Shown: positions 42,852-51,771, numbered from the stretch's first letter. The stretch: DNA of 64,000 nucleotides from Streptomyces sp. NRRL S-350 (GCF_000719705.1 NZ_JOHO01000013.1:90184-154183), one strand, 5' to 3'. The notes: generated from the sequence alone by a model not told the origin. Numbers and translations are program-made.

Positions 42852-44191
42852 CCACCCTCGATCAGTCAACTCCCGCCGAGGTCGTCGACGCCGAACTGCT
42901 GGACGACGACGAGCAAGCCCTTCCCGCAGTACGCGAGCCCCTGGGCTTGGACCTCAGCGACTTCACCCGGGACACCGTGCTGGTCGCCGGGCGGCCGATC
43001 CCGGCCGCCTTCGTCGCGCCGCAGTACTCCGCCGCGGACTACGTCATCTCCGAGGACGTCGCCGAGCTGATCGAGGCGGCCCGGCCGGAGAACACCGAAC
43101 GCAACCGGCGCAGCCAGATCGGCCTGTTCCAGCGCTGGTGCGACGACCGCGGCCGGGTCGCCCTGCCGTGCACCACCGCGACGCTGATCGAGTACATCGG
43201 CGGTCTCATCCAGCGCGGCCTCGACCCGGACACCATCGCGGCCCACAAGAGCACGGTCGTCACCTGGCAGGAGGAGGAGACCCCGGGCAACACCCGGCCC
43301 GGAACCCGGCAGGTCTCTGCGATGATCGCGGCGTACCGGGCCAGGTGGAGCCGCACCAAGACCGACAAGCAGTCACCGGCGATCCGCGAGGTCGACCTGG
43401 AGCTGATGGTCGCGGTCTGCGACGAATCCGGTCGGCCTGCCGACCTGCGCGACGCGGCCATCGCCTGCCTGGGCTTCCACCTGCTCACCCGTCGGATCGA
43501 GTTGGCCAGCCTGCTCGTCACCCACGTCACGCTGGAGCGCGATGGCATGCACGTGCGGCTGGTGGACCGCAAGACCCACAAGGACGGCACGGTCTTCGAG
43601 GCTTGGATCCCGGCCCGGGACGACGCCCCCCATATCTGCCCCGTCCGCCGGGTGCGGGCCTGGCTGGAGTACGGCCGCCTGATCCACCAGCCGCAGGACC
43701 AGGCGCTCTTCCGGGCGTTGGACAAGGCCGGCCGCCTGGCCGTGCGCCTCACCCCGCAGACCCGACCCAAGCACCCCGACGGCACCGACAAGCAGGACCG
43801 CGAGCTCACCGCAGAGGACTGGACGCGGCTGTCGATGCTCTCCGGCGAGGCCATCAACAAGTTCGTCAAGGCCCTCGCCAGGAAGGCGTACGCCAAGATC
43901 GCACACCTCACCGAGGAGCAGCGCGTCGGGCTCGGCCACAACGCGCTGCTCAACGAACAGACCGCCTCCTCCGTCACCTCGCACGGCCTGCGGGCCGGCG
44001 GGGCAACCGAGCTGTACGAGTCGGACGTGCCGGAGGACGTTATCGCGATGCTCGGTGACTGGGCCAAGGGGTCCGCGGCGATGAAGCGCTACTTCCGGAA
44101 GATCCGGACCAGCGGTGAGAACGCCTGGGCGGTCGCCCGGCAGGCCCGGGAGAGGATGCGGCTCGCGGCGAGCCAGACGGTCGTCGCGTAG
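42848..44191 (+). CDS. Tyrosine site-specific recombinase (integrase family)
   Basis: GTG 42848 follows CAGGAGG; 447 residues. Residues 75-165 are a SAM-like core-binding domain. The catalytic set is complete: R215/R216 (LLTRRIEL), K242 or K245 (DRKTHKDG), H379 and R382 (SHGLRAGG), W405 (GDWAKGS) and Y415 (KRYF). It is long for an integrase, with an acidic N-terminal extension. It lies inside the block bracketed by the inverted repeats. It could integrate, resolve multimers or invert that block. Confidence 0.9.
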   Translation: MTTLDQSTPAEVVDAELLDDDEQALPAVREPLGLDLSDFTRDTVLVAGRPIPAAFVAPQYSAADYVISEDVAELIEAARPENTERNRRSQIGLFQRWCDDRGRVALPCTTATLIEYIGGLIQRGLDPDTIAAHKSTVVTWQEEETPGNTRPGTRQVSAMIAAYRARWSRTKTDKQSPAIREVDLELMVAVCDESGRPADLRDAAIACLGFHLLTRRIELASLLVTHVTLERDGMHVRLVDRKTHKDGTVFEAWIPARDDAPHICPVRRVRAWLEYGRLIHQPQDQALFRALDKAGRLAVRLTPQTRPKHPDGTDKQDRELTAEDWTRLSMLSGEAINKFVKALARKAYAKIAHLTEEQRVGLGHNALLNEQTASSVTSHGLRAGGATELYESDVPEDVIAMLGDWAKGSAAMKRYFRKIRTSGENAWAVARQARERMRLAASQTVVA

Positions 44192-44318
44192 GCGGTTACC
44201 GCTCGGGCAGATCAGCCCATGGCACCCGCCGGGCCGCCCGGGGCCACGCGGTTGCCGCTCCCGGCCCGCCCGAAAAATGGCCAGCGGATGCGGATGGTCG
44301 TGGGAGAAGATGCTCGAC

Positions 44319-44600
44319 ATGTCGAACGCGTGGACCGCCCCCGACACCGGCTGGTACCGACTCGCCCCTGGAAAGGTGCCGGAGTATCTGGGCAAGCAGC
44401 TTCCTGATCCCGCAGCACAAGGCCAGTGGACGGTCGTTCCGCTGAACGCCTCGCCTCTGGCCGGGCCCCGCCCGGTCACCATGATCGGCGAAACGACGGC
44501 GAGCGTCATGCACTTCCAGCGCGGCGATATGACCATGAACAGCGGCGGAACGCTGCGGGGGACGCCAGCGCCCGCGCTCACGGTCCCATGGCGGCCATGA
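44319..44600 (+). CDS. Hypothetical protein (93 aa)
   Basis: ATG 44319 lies 8 bases after GGAGAAGA; ATG 44310 is an alternative. The small beta-like protein (SNAWTAPDTGWYRLAPGKVP, QWTVVPLNASPLAGPRPVTM) is not recognised. Confidence 0.45.
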   Translation: MSNAWTAPDTGWYRLAPGKVPEYLGKQLPDPAAQGQWTVVPLNASPLAGPRPVTMIGETTASVMHFQRGDMTMNSGGTLRGTPAPALTVPWRP

Positions 44601-44711
44601 TGCGACCCCAGAGCTGACCGCCGCGAGACCTCACCCGTCTCCGACGCACGATCCGGCGGAGTTCTGCCCGGGCGCTCACAGCGAACGCTCCGCTGCCCGT
44701 ACGCTCTTCCC

Positions 44712-45650
44712 ATGAGCGGCGGTGAGGCCTTCGACCACTTGAACGACGTCCTGCGGGTCGCTCTCGCGGACCGTGACATCCACACCAGCGAGAAGCGAGG
44801 CGAGCGCCTCAGGGTGACCGTGGCCACCGTCGAGCGTGGCCTGACGTTCCTGGCCCGTCCCCTGCTACGGGTTCCCGGTGCCCTGCTGGACGAGCAGGTC
44901 GTCGGGTACCACGAGTGGCCGCTGACCCTGCTCGGGCACATCGCCGCCGGGCAGTGCCGGGCGAAACCGCCCTACAACCGCCTGAAGCCCTCCAGCGTCC
45001 GGTACATCATGGACGGCCTGGCGGACCTGAACAGGGCAGCCGGGAACCGCCCGTACTGGTGGGAGGCCAAGGGCATGCGGCCGTGGGCCGGCCACACCAA
45101 GAACCCGGTCGCTCCGCTGGAGCACGTCGTCCTGCGCCGCGAGTTGAGCGAGCCCGGCCCCCAGCGCTGGGAGCCGTACCGGCTGCGCCTGCTCGCCGCC
45201 GTCGAGTTGCTGTGGGACACCGGGACGACGCCCAGCGGCCTGGTCGCCGCCAACGTGGACGACTTGTCCGCTGACTTCTCGCGCATTCGACTCGCGTGGA
45301 CCGCGCCAGGGCGGCACACCGAGCGGGTGGAGCAGGAGTGCCTGCTGCACCCGAACACGACGGCCGCGTTGAAGATGTGGCTTCCGGTGCGAGACCAGGT
45401 CGTACAGGACACGCTTCGCCAGGGCCTGGAGGGCTCCCGGGCGCTGTTCATCACCCTGCGGCACACTACGGGCGCGCAGAAGGACGGATCGCCTCGGCAG
45501 GTCCCGCCCGGCGTCAGGATCCTGCGCACCGGCCTGGACACCGCTTGGCTGTCGTGGATCCGGAGAGCGAACAGCCACCACGCCGGGGAAGCCGGATGGC
45601 CGATCGCCACCGACTTCTACCGGGTCGCCCGGGGAGACGGCCCTACATAG
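44712..45650 (+). CDS. Tyrosine-recombinase-like protein, catalytically degenerate
   Basis: 312 residues from ATG 44712. The C-terminal half follows a tyrosine recombinase frame: [27 protein letters not shown] stands where TG-x-R-x-S-E-L would be, so the first catalytic Arg is missing. [10 protein letters not shown] and the closing Y-R-V-A-R-G-D follow, without the H-x-x-R pair or a clear Tyr nucleophile. It may bind DNA without cutting, possibly as a partner or antagonist of the active recombinase upstream. No ribosome site is seen, so translation may be leaderless. Confidence 0.5.
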   Translation: MSGGEAFDHLNDVLRVALADRDIHTSEKRGERLRVTVATVERGLTFLARPLLRVPGALLDEQVVGYHEWPLTLLGHIAAGQCRAKPPYNRLKPSSVRYIMDGLADLNRAAGNRPYWWEAKGMRPWAGHTKNPVAPLEHVVLRRELSEPGPQRWEPYRLRLLAAVELLWDTGTTPSGLVAANVDDLSADFSRIRLAWTAPGRHTERVEQECLLHPNTTAALKMWLPVRDQVVQDTLRQGLEGSRALFITLRHTTGAQKDGSPRQVPPGVRILRTGLDTAWLSWIRRANSHHAGEAGWPIATDFYRVARGDGPT

Positions 45651-45724
45651 CAAAATCTTTGACAAAGGCGGCGCGAGGCACTAAAAATGGGTGCCGGCCA
45701 CCCGTCACTCCACGAGGACTCGAC

Positions 45725-46384
45725 ATGACGCTGCCTCTGCTCGAAACGCTGCCGACCCGAGACCCTCGCATGGTGCGCGACAACAGCCCCTACCGCCGGC
45801 TGGCCCAGGAAGTCCTCAAGGCCCACGCCGAGAAGAACACCGACCAGCTCGAAGCCCTTCTCAAGGCCTACACCCTGATGGTGCATCCCCTGCCGAGCAG
45901 CCGCACCAAGGCCGTGACCATCGTCCGCCAGGAACTCGCCGACAGTGACACGTTCTGGAACACCCCGCCCCTGGAGCGCTACGACCTCATCCCCGCCGAC
46001 GCCCGCGGAGACGGAGGCCGGTACATGACCCTGCGAGGAGTCTGCCTCCTCGACGCGCAGCGCTCCGAGTACGGACCGGACGGCAAGCGCTGGAACAACC
46101 GGACCTTCAGTGAGCGGTTCGGTGTATCGCGCGGCCGCATCGACCAGCTGCTCCAGGCCGCCAAGAAGGCCGCCGACTACGATCTGACCCTGGTCGAAAA
46201 CTGCTGCTCCCCGGCGCCGGGGGACCCGATCGTCGGCTTCACCACCCGCGGCAACGACGTCTCGGTGCACCGCGCCGACTGCGTCAACGTCGAGGCACTG
46301 AGCCAGCAGCCCGAGCGGCGGATGATCGACGTCGAGTGGGCGGCCACCGAGCCCTCGGTAGTCGTGGTGGACGCCAAGAGCTGA
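45725..46384 (+). CDS. Orphan RelA/SpoT zinc-finger (RIS) domain protein with HTH
   Basis: ATG 45725 follows GAGGA; 219 residues. Residues 10-110 are helical and unknown. Residues 123-150 ([20 protein letters not shown]) are a helix-turn-helix. Residues 158-205 match the zinc-finger/RIS domain of RelA/SpoT: C-C-S-P-A-P-G-D (160-167), V-H-R-A-D-C (181-186) and [10 protein letters not shown]. The Cys161-His182-Cys186 spacing equals that of E. coli RelA as I recall it. There is no synthetase, hydrolase or TGS domain. In RelA this domain contacts the ribosome and tRNA. A phage protein with only this part could compete with host Rel; that is inference. Confidence 0.75.
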   Translation: MTLPLLETLPTRDPRMVRDNSPYRRLAQEVLKAHAEKNTDQLEALLKAYTLMVHPLPSSRTKAVTIVRQELADSDTFWNTPPLERYDLIPADARGDGGRYMTLRGVCLLDAQRSEYGPDGKRWNNRTFSERFGVSRGRIDQLLQAAKKAADYDLTLVENCCSPAPGDPIVGFTTRGNDVSVHRADCVNVEALSQQPERRMIDVEWAATEPSVVVVDAKS

Positions 46385-46410
46385 CACCAGCCCCCGACTA
46401 ACCTCTACCG

Positions 46411-46439
46411 CTTCCCAGTAGCTGATCCGGCTTGGGAAG
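46411..46439 (+). terminator. Hairpin after the RIS-domain gene
   Basis: A seven-pair stem (CTTCCCA with TGGGAAG) 27 bases after the stop, next to copy B of the inverted repeat. Confidence 0.45.
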
Positions 46440-46443
46440 GCGA

Positions 46444-46487
46444 CAGGCAGCCTCGGCGCTCCTATTAGTGCAACACGGCATCGGACA
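46444..46487 (-). repeat. Inverted repeat element, copy B
   Basis: Read leftwards it matches copy A (33696-33739) at 39 of 44 positions, including an unbroken 19-base core TTGCACTAATAGGAGCGCC. A diverging partial copy, GTTGCACTA, lies at 46492-46500 on the other strand, giving a local TAGTGCAAC/GTTGCACTA palindrome. Confidence 0.85.
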
Positions 46488-46515
46488 ATGCGTTGCACTA
46501 GGGGTGGCGAGTGCT

Positions 46516-47316
46516 TCAGGCGCCGGCCAGGTGAACAGCCCAGGCTGCGGCGGCTTCACCCGACCAGGCGGCCGCGCTGGTGCTGTGCCCGCAGGAGCAG
46601 GTGATGGTGTGGTTCCCGCGGCCGCCGCGCTGGGTGGGGTAGTGGTCGCTCAGGTGGCGGCCGTAGGGCTGGTGGTTGTCGCAGACACGGCCGACGTTGG
46701 CGTACGACATCCAGTAGCCCGTGATGGTCCCGGAGGGGTCGTAGTCACGGCTGCAGTCCGGGTGGAGGCACGTCTCGCGGGACAGGTACTTGGTCGGCAG
46801 GCGGCGGGAGATGTGCTCGTGGGCGAGCTTGGCCCATTGGGCGTCCGCCACCGGGTGGTGATGGTCTGCTGGCCGCGGCGGCATGTCGGGCATCCCCGCG
46901 AGCGTCCGCAGGGTGCGCAGGTCGTTGACGTGCATCGGGATCTGACGGTGGTTGTTGTTCCAGTCACTGTCGAAGAGCATCTGCAGGTTCACTTCGTCGC
47001 GGGCGCCGTAGTAGGCGTACAGCTCGGCGGGCTCGTCGCCGGGGGTCGCGGTGAACCAGGCGGTCAGGTCGTCGCGAATCTGCTCGGGGGTCTTCACGTC
47101 CGGGTGCGCGAGGTCGAGTTCGCCTGCGCGGGTGGGCAGGTGAGGCCAGACGTTGTCGCGTAGCCAGGGGTGGGCGCGGGCGGCGTCCTGGTCCATGGCC
47201 GCGTTCACGGCGAAGTACGTGTTGCCGGAGCCGTCGGTGATGGCGAGTTCGAGCAGTCCCCCGATGGTCCGGCGGTCGGGGTGGTACTCGGTGTCGAGGT
47301 AGGTGTGTCGGGTCAC
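46516..47316 (-). CDS. 3'-5' exoribonuclease (RNase AS-like) with C-terminal zinc-like domain
   Basis: 266 residues; ATG 47316. Residues 5-155 follow the RNase AS fold of the DEDD exonuclease group: YLDTEY (D8, E10) with LLELAITD, then YYGARDEVNLQ, and HHHPVADAQW for the final His/Asp. The C-terminal 85 residues hold C-L-H-P-D-C, H-Q-P-Y-G-R and C-S-C-G-H-S, probably metal-binding. It may trim RNA or tRNA tails. It converges on the RIS-domain gene. Confidence 0.75.
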   Translation of the reverse strand: MTRHTYLDTEYHPDRRTIGGLLELAITDGSGNTYFAVNAAMDQDAARAHPWLRDNVWPHLPTRAGELDLAHPDVKTPEQIRDDLTAWFTATPGDEPAELYAYYGARDEVNLQMLFDSDWNNNHRQIPMHVNDLRTLRTLAGMPDMPPRPADHHHPVADAQWAKLAHEHISRRLPTKYLSRETCLHPDCSRDYDPSGTITGYWMSYANVGRVCDNHQPYGRHLSDHYPTQRGGRGNHTITCSCGHSTSAAAWSGEAAAAWAVHLAGA

Positions 47317-47448
47317 TGGTGGGGCTCCTGAAACTGGGGGTGTGGTTTGCCGGGAGATTTCAGTACGATGTCTGCGTCTGGGTTGTCCTTCCGCACAGTT
47401 GGTGCGGGCGGGGCAGCCCTTTTTGCTTGGCTGACGACAGTCTAGCCG

Positions 47449-47484
47449 TATTCAATTGCGCGCGCATTCGAATAGCTGTAGCGT
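47449..47484 (+). promoter_or_regulatory. Promoter with palindromic operator over the -35 box
   Basis: The near-palindrome at 47449-47474 (centre TTGCGCGCGCA) contains -35 TTGCGC (47456-47461). After 17 bases comes -10 TAGCGT (47479-47484). The same arrangement occurs at 58363-58396. A repressor or activator at the palindrome would control the 47552 gene and probably the whole early region. Confidence 0.7.
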
Positions 47485-47519
47485 CGGGATCATCAGCAAC
47501 CGAGCGCGTCAGTACTTAG

Positions 47520-47538
47520 ATGCGCGCGCAATTGAATA
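47520..47538. promoter_or_regulatory. Second operator copy (inverted) before the 47552 gene
   Basis: ATGCGCGCGCAATTGAATA is the exact reverse complement of 47449-47467. It sits directly before the AGGAGG ribosome site of the 47552 gene. The two copies could be bridged by one regulator to form a loop. Confidence 0.65.
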
Positions 47539-47551
47539 GGAGGACACTGGC

Positions 47552-48097
47552 GTGAGAACGCGCACCGCGCGTCCGCCCACCGTCCCGAGCGGTGGGCGTC
47601 CGCCCAGCAAAGGACACCCCACGATGGCCACCCGATCCACGACCAAGGCCAGCGGTCTCGGCCACCGCCTGCTCGCCGCCGCGACGTTCCTCAAGGAACT
47701 GGGAACCCCGGAGGCGGCCGAGCATGCCGCTGCCGTCGCTGAGGCGGCCGCACGGGAAAGCCGTGTCCGTTCACGGCCTGACAACCCGACCCTGACCCTG
47801 TACGTCCACACGGACACGTGGAAGCAGGCGCAGGAGGACGCCACCCCCGACCATCCGGTCACGGCTGAGGTCGATGAGGGTCTGCAGCTCTTCCTCGCAG
47901 GCGAGTTCATTCCGGAGCGGCCGGTGCGTGCGAAGCGCGGCACCTCCGCCAAGGAGACCGTCACCGTTCGCAGCACCACGGAACGCCGCGACCAGGTCGC
48001 CAACTACGCGCAGGCCGAGGCCAGCGAACGCGGCTGGGAACCGACCGTGAACCAGGTCGCCGCCGCGTGGCTGGAGCACCGCTACCCGCCGCGCTGA
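47552..48097 (+). CDS. Putative DNA-binding regulator (181 aa)
   Basis: GTG 47552 lies 8 bases after AGGAGG; ATG 47624 is possible. The N-terminus is basic and disordered. Residues 30-60 are helical, and 78-110 (LTLYVHTDTWKQAQED... AEVDEGLQLFLAGEFIP) resemble a strand-helix-helix DNA-binding unit. It follows the double operator directly, so it may repress itself. Confidence 0.5.
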   Translation: MRTRTARPPTVPSGGRPPSKGHPTMATRSTTKASGLGHRLLAAATFLKELGTPEAAEHAAAVAEAAARESRVRSRPDNPTLTLYVHTDTWKQAQEDATPDHPVTAEVDEGLQLFLAGEFIPERPVRAKRGTSAKETVTVRSTTERRDQVANYAQAEASERGWEPTVNQVAAAWLEHRYPPR

Positions 48098-48183
48098 TGT
48101 CCAGGCGGGCGGCAGGTTCCCGGAAGCCGACACTGGGCTGCCCCCGCCTCCATGAGCCCCCTTTCGTCTTGGAGTACCCCCAA

Positions 48184-49275
48184 GTGCCACCGAAGATCAA
48201 ATCCCGCAAGCCAACCGGCATCGTGCCCTTCCCTCTGATCCTCATCGAGGGTGATGAGGGAGCCGGGAAGACGTACAGCGCGATCGAGTTCAGCGCCTCC
48301 GACAAGGTCGGCCAGATGTATGTGCTCGATCTCGCCGAAGGCTCGGCCGACGAGTACGGGGCGATTCCCGGTGCCCGGTTCGAGGTGATCGAGCATGACG
48401 GTTCCTACCTGGACATCGCCGAACAGGTCGAGGCGGTCAAGGCCGAGGCCCGCCGCGTTGCTGAGGCCGGCGAGAAGCCGGTCGTCCTCGCCATCGACTC
48501 CGGGACGGCCCTGTGGCGGATGCTCTCGGACTGGGCCTACGAGCGTGCCCGCCGAACCGACAACAACCGGGCGAAGCTGGAGCGCAACCCGGACGCGAAC
48601 GTCGACGTGACGCGGAACCTGTGGAACGACTCCACCAACCGGTGGTACCGCGTCATCCACGCACTTCAGACCTTTCCCGGTATCGCGATCATCCTGGCCA
48701 GGGGCAAGGACATCTCCGCGACGGACGAGAACGGCCAGCCGCTGCTCGACGAGCGGCGCCGCGTCGTGCGGGAGTGGAAGGTCGCGGCCCAGAAGGACCT
48801 CGGGTTCGACTCCACCGTCTGGATTCGGATGCGCCGCGACCAGGACCCGCAGCTGATCAAGGCCCGCACACTTCGCTTCCGCGTCGAAAGCGGCAAGCCC
48901 ATGCCGTTGCCTGGGTTCTCCATCGAACGCCTGGTGTTCGATCTCCTGGGGTGCTCGGCCGAGAGTCAGCCCCGGAACATGCCGGCGCTCACCGGGGACC
49001 GCACCGGGCCGTGGATGGCGCGTATCGCGGCGGCCCTGGACCGCGACGCGTGCGTGAAGCTCTGGAAGGAGCTCGACGCCGGGCCCGCTACCGGGCTGAG
49101 CGAGACCGAGTGGAAGACCGTGCGCCTGGCCGTCCAGGAACGGGTCCGACAGCTTGCCGCACCCGCCGCCGACATCGATGGCACTCCTGACGACGATGCC
49201 AGTCGTCTGCGGGCGGCAGCGGAAGCACAGCAGGCGGAGGCCGACGCCGAATTCACCGGCCAGGAAGCGGCGTAG
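48184..49275 (+). CDS. RecA-like ATPase (Sak4-type recombination protein)
   Basis: GTG 48184; 363 residues. Walker A is G-D-E-G-A-G-K-T (23-30) and Walker B is VVLAIDSG (about 99-106), with IIL-A-R-G-K-D for sensor strand 4. Size, fold and the Cas4-like nuclease next door match Sak4-type single-strand annealing ATPases, used for phage homologous recombination. The C-terminus is acidic, as in many SSB-interacting partners. Confidence 0.8.
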   Translation: MPPKIKSRKPTGIVPFPLILIEGDEGAGKTYSAIEFSASDKVGQMYVLDLAEGSADEYGAIPGARFEVIEHDGSYLDIAEQVEAVKAEARRVAEAGEKPVVLAIDSGTALWRMLSDWAYERARRTDNNRAKLERNPDANVDVTRNLWNDSTNRWYRVIHALQTFPGIAIILARGKDISATDENGQPLLDERRRVVREWKVAAQKDLGFDSTVWIRMRRDQDPQLIKARTLRFRVESGKPMPLPGFSIERLVFDLLGCSAESQPRNMPALTGDRTGPWMARIAAALDRDACVKLWKELDAGPATGLSETEWKTVRLAVQERVRQLAAPAADIDGTPDDDASRLRAAAEAQQAEADAEFTGQEAA

Positions 49276-49293
49276 GCGCCCCCTGACCGCCGT

Positions 49294-49321
49294 GGTGGGC
49301 AGCCCGGGCGGGCTGCCCACC
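49294..49321 (+). terminator. Hairpin after Sak4-like gene
   Basis: A 12-pair stem (49294-49305 with 49310-49321) around a four-base loop; no T-tract. It may act as a partial terminator or mRNA stabiliser. Confidence 0.65.
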
Positions 49322-49390
49322 AGCTTCCGTCCCCACGAATCAGCGCACCCGCGAACGCGGGACCGCGTGCCTACCGGGAAGTGCTCACCC

Positions 49391-50521
49391 ATGTCCGCCC
49401 CTCCTGCGCCGTCCCCCTCGATCTGGATAGCGGCCGATGCCGTCGACCGTGCTCGACCACGATCCAAGCAGCGGCAGCTCGGTGCCTCGGACACGGTGTG
49501 CGAACGCCGTGCCGCATACGTCTATCACGGGTGGCCCCGCACCGATCACGTCATCAGCCGGGCCGCCATCCTCGGCACGTACATCCACGAAGGCCTGACT
49601 ACCGCCGCGAAGCGGGAGTTCGGGTGGCTGGTGGAGAAGCGCGTCGCCGACGAAGAGATCCGGGGCACCATCGACATCGTCCAGTTAGACCAGGCGACAG
49701 CCCGGCGACTGCCCCGCCGGCTCCGACCGAAAGTCCCCGCCGACGTCAACACCGTCGAGGACATCAAGACGAAGACCGTCCGACGCTGGGACCGGGTGCT
49801 CCGGTATGGCGCGACCGATGCCGAGCTTCGTCAAGTCCATACCTACGCCCGTGTCCTACGCACCCATGGCTTCCTGGCGGTGGACGGGCAGCGGGCCCTG
49901 GCCCGGCTCGGGCCGATCCCCGTCGAGAGGATCCGGATTCGGTTCATCGACCGGGACTCCGGCGAGGAGCACGTCCAGGAGATCCCGTACGACCCGCAGC
50001 GTGCGGAGGAGGCCCGCTGGTGGCTCCAGCGCATCACCGAGACGAAGTCACCCGAAGACGCCCGTAGGGACTTCTACGGCCCCGGGATCGACACGGTGTG
50101 CGACTTCTGCCCCTTCGCAACCGCTTGCTGGGGCGCTCCGGCAGCCGGTCGTCCCGTGCAGGCGAACATCGTGCGCACGGACGCCGACGTGGCGCAGAAG
50201 CTCGCGGACTACACCGCCGCGCACGAGCAGTGGTCCGCCGCCAACCGCATCAAGAAGTTCGTCCGCAAGGCAGTCGACGCCACCCCCGAGGGCCAGTACG
50301 GCGCGCACCTGCTGGAATGGCGCAGCCCCGAAAGCGCCCAGGAGGAGCCCGACTTCCGGCAGATCATCGAGCTGTACGACGACCTGCAGGTGCCGATCCC
50401 GACCGTCCCGGACAAGGAGCGGATGGTCAAGGCGCTGATCACTGCCGGCATTGCCGTTCCCATGCGGAAGATCAAGAAAGCGGCGTCCCGCGCAATCAGC
50501 GTCTCCACCGCTGCCAAGTAG
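49391..50521 (+). CDS. Cas4/RecB-family exonuclease
   Basis: ATG 49391; 376 residues. The PD-(D/E)XK core: A-I-L-G-T-Y-I-H-E-G (about 60-70), IRGTIDIVQ (Asp near 90), VEDIKTKT (E-D-I-K near 122) and QVHTYARV. Near residue 235, C-D-F-C-P-F-A-T-A-C is a candidate Fe-S cluster. It probably resects DNA ends for the Sak4-like ATPase upstream. Confidence 0.82.
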   Translation: MSAPPAPSPSIWIAADAVDRARPRSKQRQLGASDTVCERRAAYVYHGWPRTDHVISRAAILGTYIHEGLTTAAKREFGWLVEKRVADEEIRGTIDIVQLDQATARRLPRRLRPKVPADVNTVEDIKTKTVRRWDRVLRYGATDAELRQVHTYARVLRTHGFLAVDGQRALARLGPIPVERIRIRFIDRDSGEEHVQEIPYDPQRAEEARWWLQRITETKSPEDARRDFYGPGIDTVCDFCPFATACWGAPAAGRPVQANIVRTDADVAQKLADYTAAHEQWSAANRIKKFVRKAVDATPEGQYGAHLLEWRSPESAQEEPDFRQIIELYDDLQVPIPTVPDKERMVKALITAGIAVPMRKIKKAASRAISVSTAAK

Positions 50522-50522
50522 G

Positions 50523-50563
50523 GGTCGAGCGGCCCGTGCCATGTCCGGCCGGGCCGCTCGACC
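50523..50563 (+). terminator. Hairpin after Cas4-like gene
   Basis: A perfect 13-pair stem (50523-50535 with 50551-50563). Confidence 0.7.
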
Positions 50564-50619
50564 TGCCGCAAGGAACTCGAGCACGACGAAAGAGCCAGTT
50601 GCCAAGACAGGGGGAGCCA

Positions 50620-50997
50620 GTGGCAGGGCAGCGAGGGCAGCCAGCCCGTATCCAGCCGAAGCAGTACACGCGTCTGATCGTCGTGCTGCGTGACAGCCCG
50701 ACGATCGCGGCCGCGGCGGCCGCGATGAAGGTCGATCCCAGCACCATCTACCGGCTTTTGAAGCGCGAGCCCGTTCTCGCGCAGATGGCTGCTGCGGCAC
50801 GGGCGATCGCCGCTGGCGACAAGCCCACTCCGCAGCGGGAGATCTGCGGTACCGAGTCCCGGTACGTGCTGGAGGGCTGCCGCTGCACCGACTGCACCGA
50901 GGCCGCCACGTTGGCGCGCGCGAAGCGCCGCCAGAACCTGGCTGCCGTCTACGACTCCGTCGTCCCGATGCCGATTCGGCGGGAGGACGCTGCCTGA
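50620..50997 (+). CDS. HTH protein with Cys cluster (125 aa)
   Basis: GTG 50620 follows GGGGGA. Residues 15-50 (YTRLIVVLRDSPTIAAAAAA, MKVDPSTIYRLLKRE) are a helix-turn-helix. Residues 78-95 hold E-G-C-R-C-T-D-C-T-E-A, a short Cys cluster that recurs in actinophage proteins. It is likely a DNA-binding regulator; its target is unknown. Confidence 0.65.
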   Translation: MAGQRGQPARIQPKQYTRLIVVLRDSPTIAAAAAAMKVDPSTIYRLLKREPVLAQMAAAARAIAAGDKPTPQREICGTESRYVLEGCRCTDCTEAATLARAKRRQNLAAVYDSVVPMPIRREDAA

Positions 50998-51011
50998 AGG
51001 GGGGAGCAATC

Positions 51012-51755
51012 TTGACGTCCATCTATCACGACGCCGCTGTTGTCCGAGCTGGCCGTGCGGCAGGCCCGGCTGACACCCCGGTCTGCCAGTGCTGCCCGCG
51101 CCGGCTGAAGCGCGAGGAGCTGAGCGCTGGTCGCGGAGTCTGCTGGCTCTGCGAGGACCGGATCGCGAGCGGGCTGCAGGAGATCCGCACGCTGTGGCCG
51201 CGGCTCAGCGAGGTGGTGCACCAGGGCGCAGCGCCCCGGGAGGAGGGCATGCCCAAGCCGCCCAGCGGGCCGGACGGGTCTACCGCGCCCGGCAACCTGG
51301 AGGCTTATGACCTGCTGGCCGGAGGAGTCACCGGTCCGCTTCTGGCCCGTGAGGACGAGTGGCGGGCAGAGCTGCGCCGCCACGATCCTCGGTGGCCGTT
51401 GACGCCTCATCGCGGCGGTCAGGATCAGACGGTGGCTGGGGTGCTGGAGTTCCTCGGCGCCAACCTGCGCTGGGCCTGTGGCGGCGGGTACAGCGACGTG
51501 GACGATCTCGACACCGACGTGCGCCTGCTGGTGCGGCGGATGACCGCCGTGGTCAACAACGACCGCCGGCGGCCATGCACCCTGAAGGCGCCGTGTCCGC
51601 TGCCGTCCCGCACCGACCCGTCCGGCACGTGCGGCGGGGAGCTGGTGTACGAGCCGGTTCCGGAGGCTGTGATCCGCTGCGGGCTGTGCAAGCAGCGGAT
51701 CGGCTACCAGTACTGGACCGACCTGGTCGACGCCGCCGGTCTTCTGGCCGCCTGA
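51012..51755 (+). CDS. Zinc-ribbon protein (247 aa)
   Basis: TTG 51012 follows AGGGGGAG. Two Cys clusters flank a helical middle: C-Q-C-C-P (25-29) with C-W-L-C (about 44-47), and near the end C-P...C-G-G-E-L with C-G-L-C-K-Q. This two-ribbon frame is common in actinophage early proteins without assigned role. Confidence 0.65.
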   Translation: MTSIYHDAAVVRAGRAAGPADTPVCQCCPRRLKREELSAGRGVCWLCEDRIASGLQEIRTLWPRLSEVVHQGAAPREEGMPKPPSGPDGSTAPGNLEAYDLLAGGVTGPLLAREDEWRAELRRHDPRWPLTPHRGGQDQTVAGVLEFLGANLRWACGGGYSDVDDLDTDVRLLVRRMTAVVNNDRRRPCTLKAPCPLPSRTDPSGTCGGELVYEPVPEAVIRCGLCKQRIGYQYWTDLVDAAGLLAA

Positions 51756-51771
51756 CGAAGGGAACGTGTTG

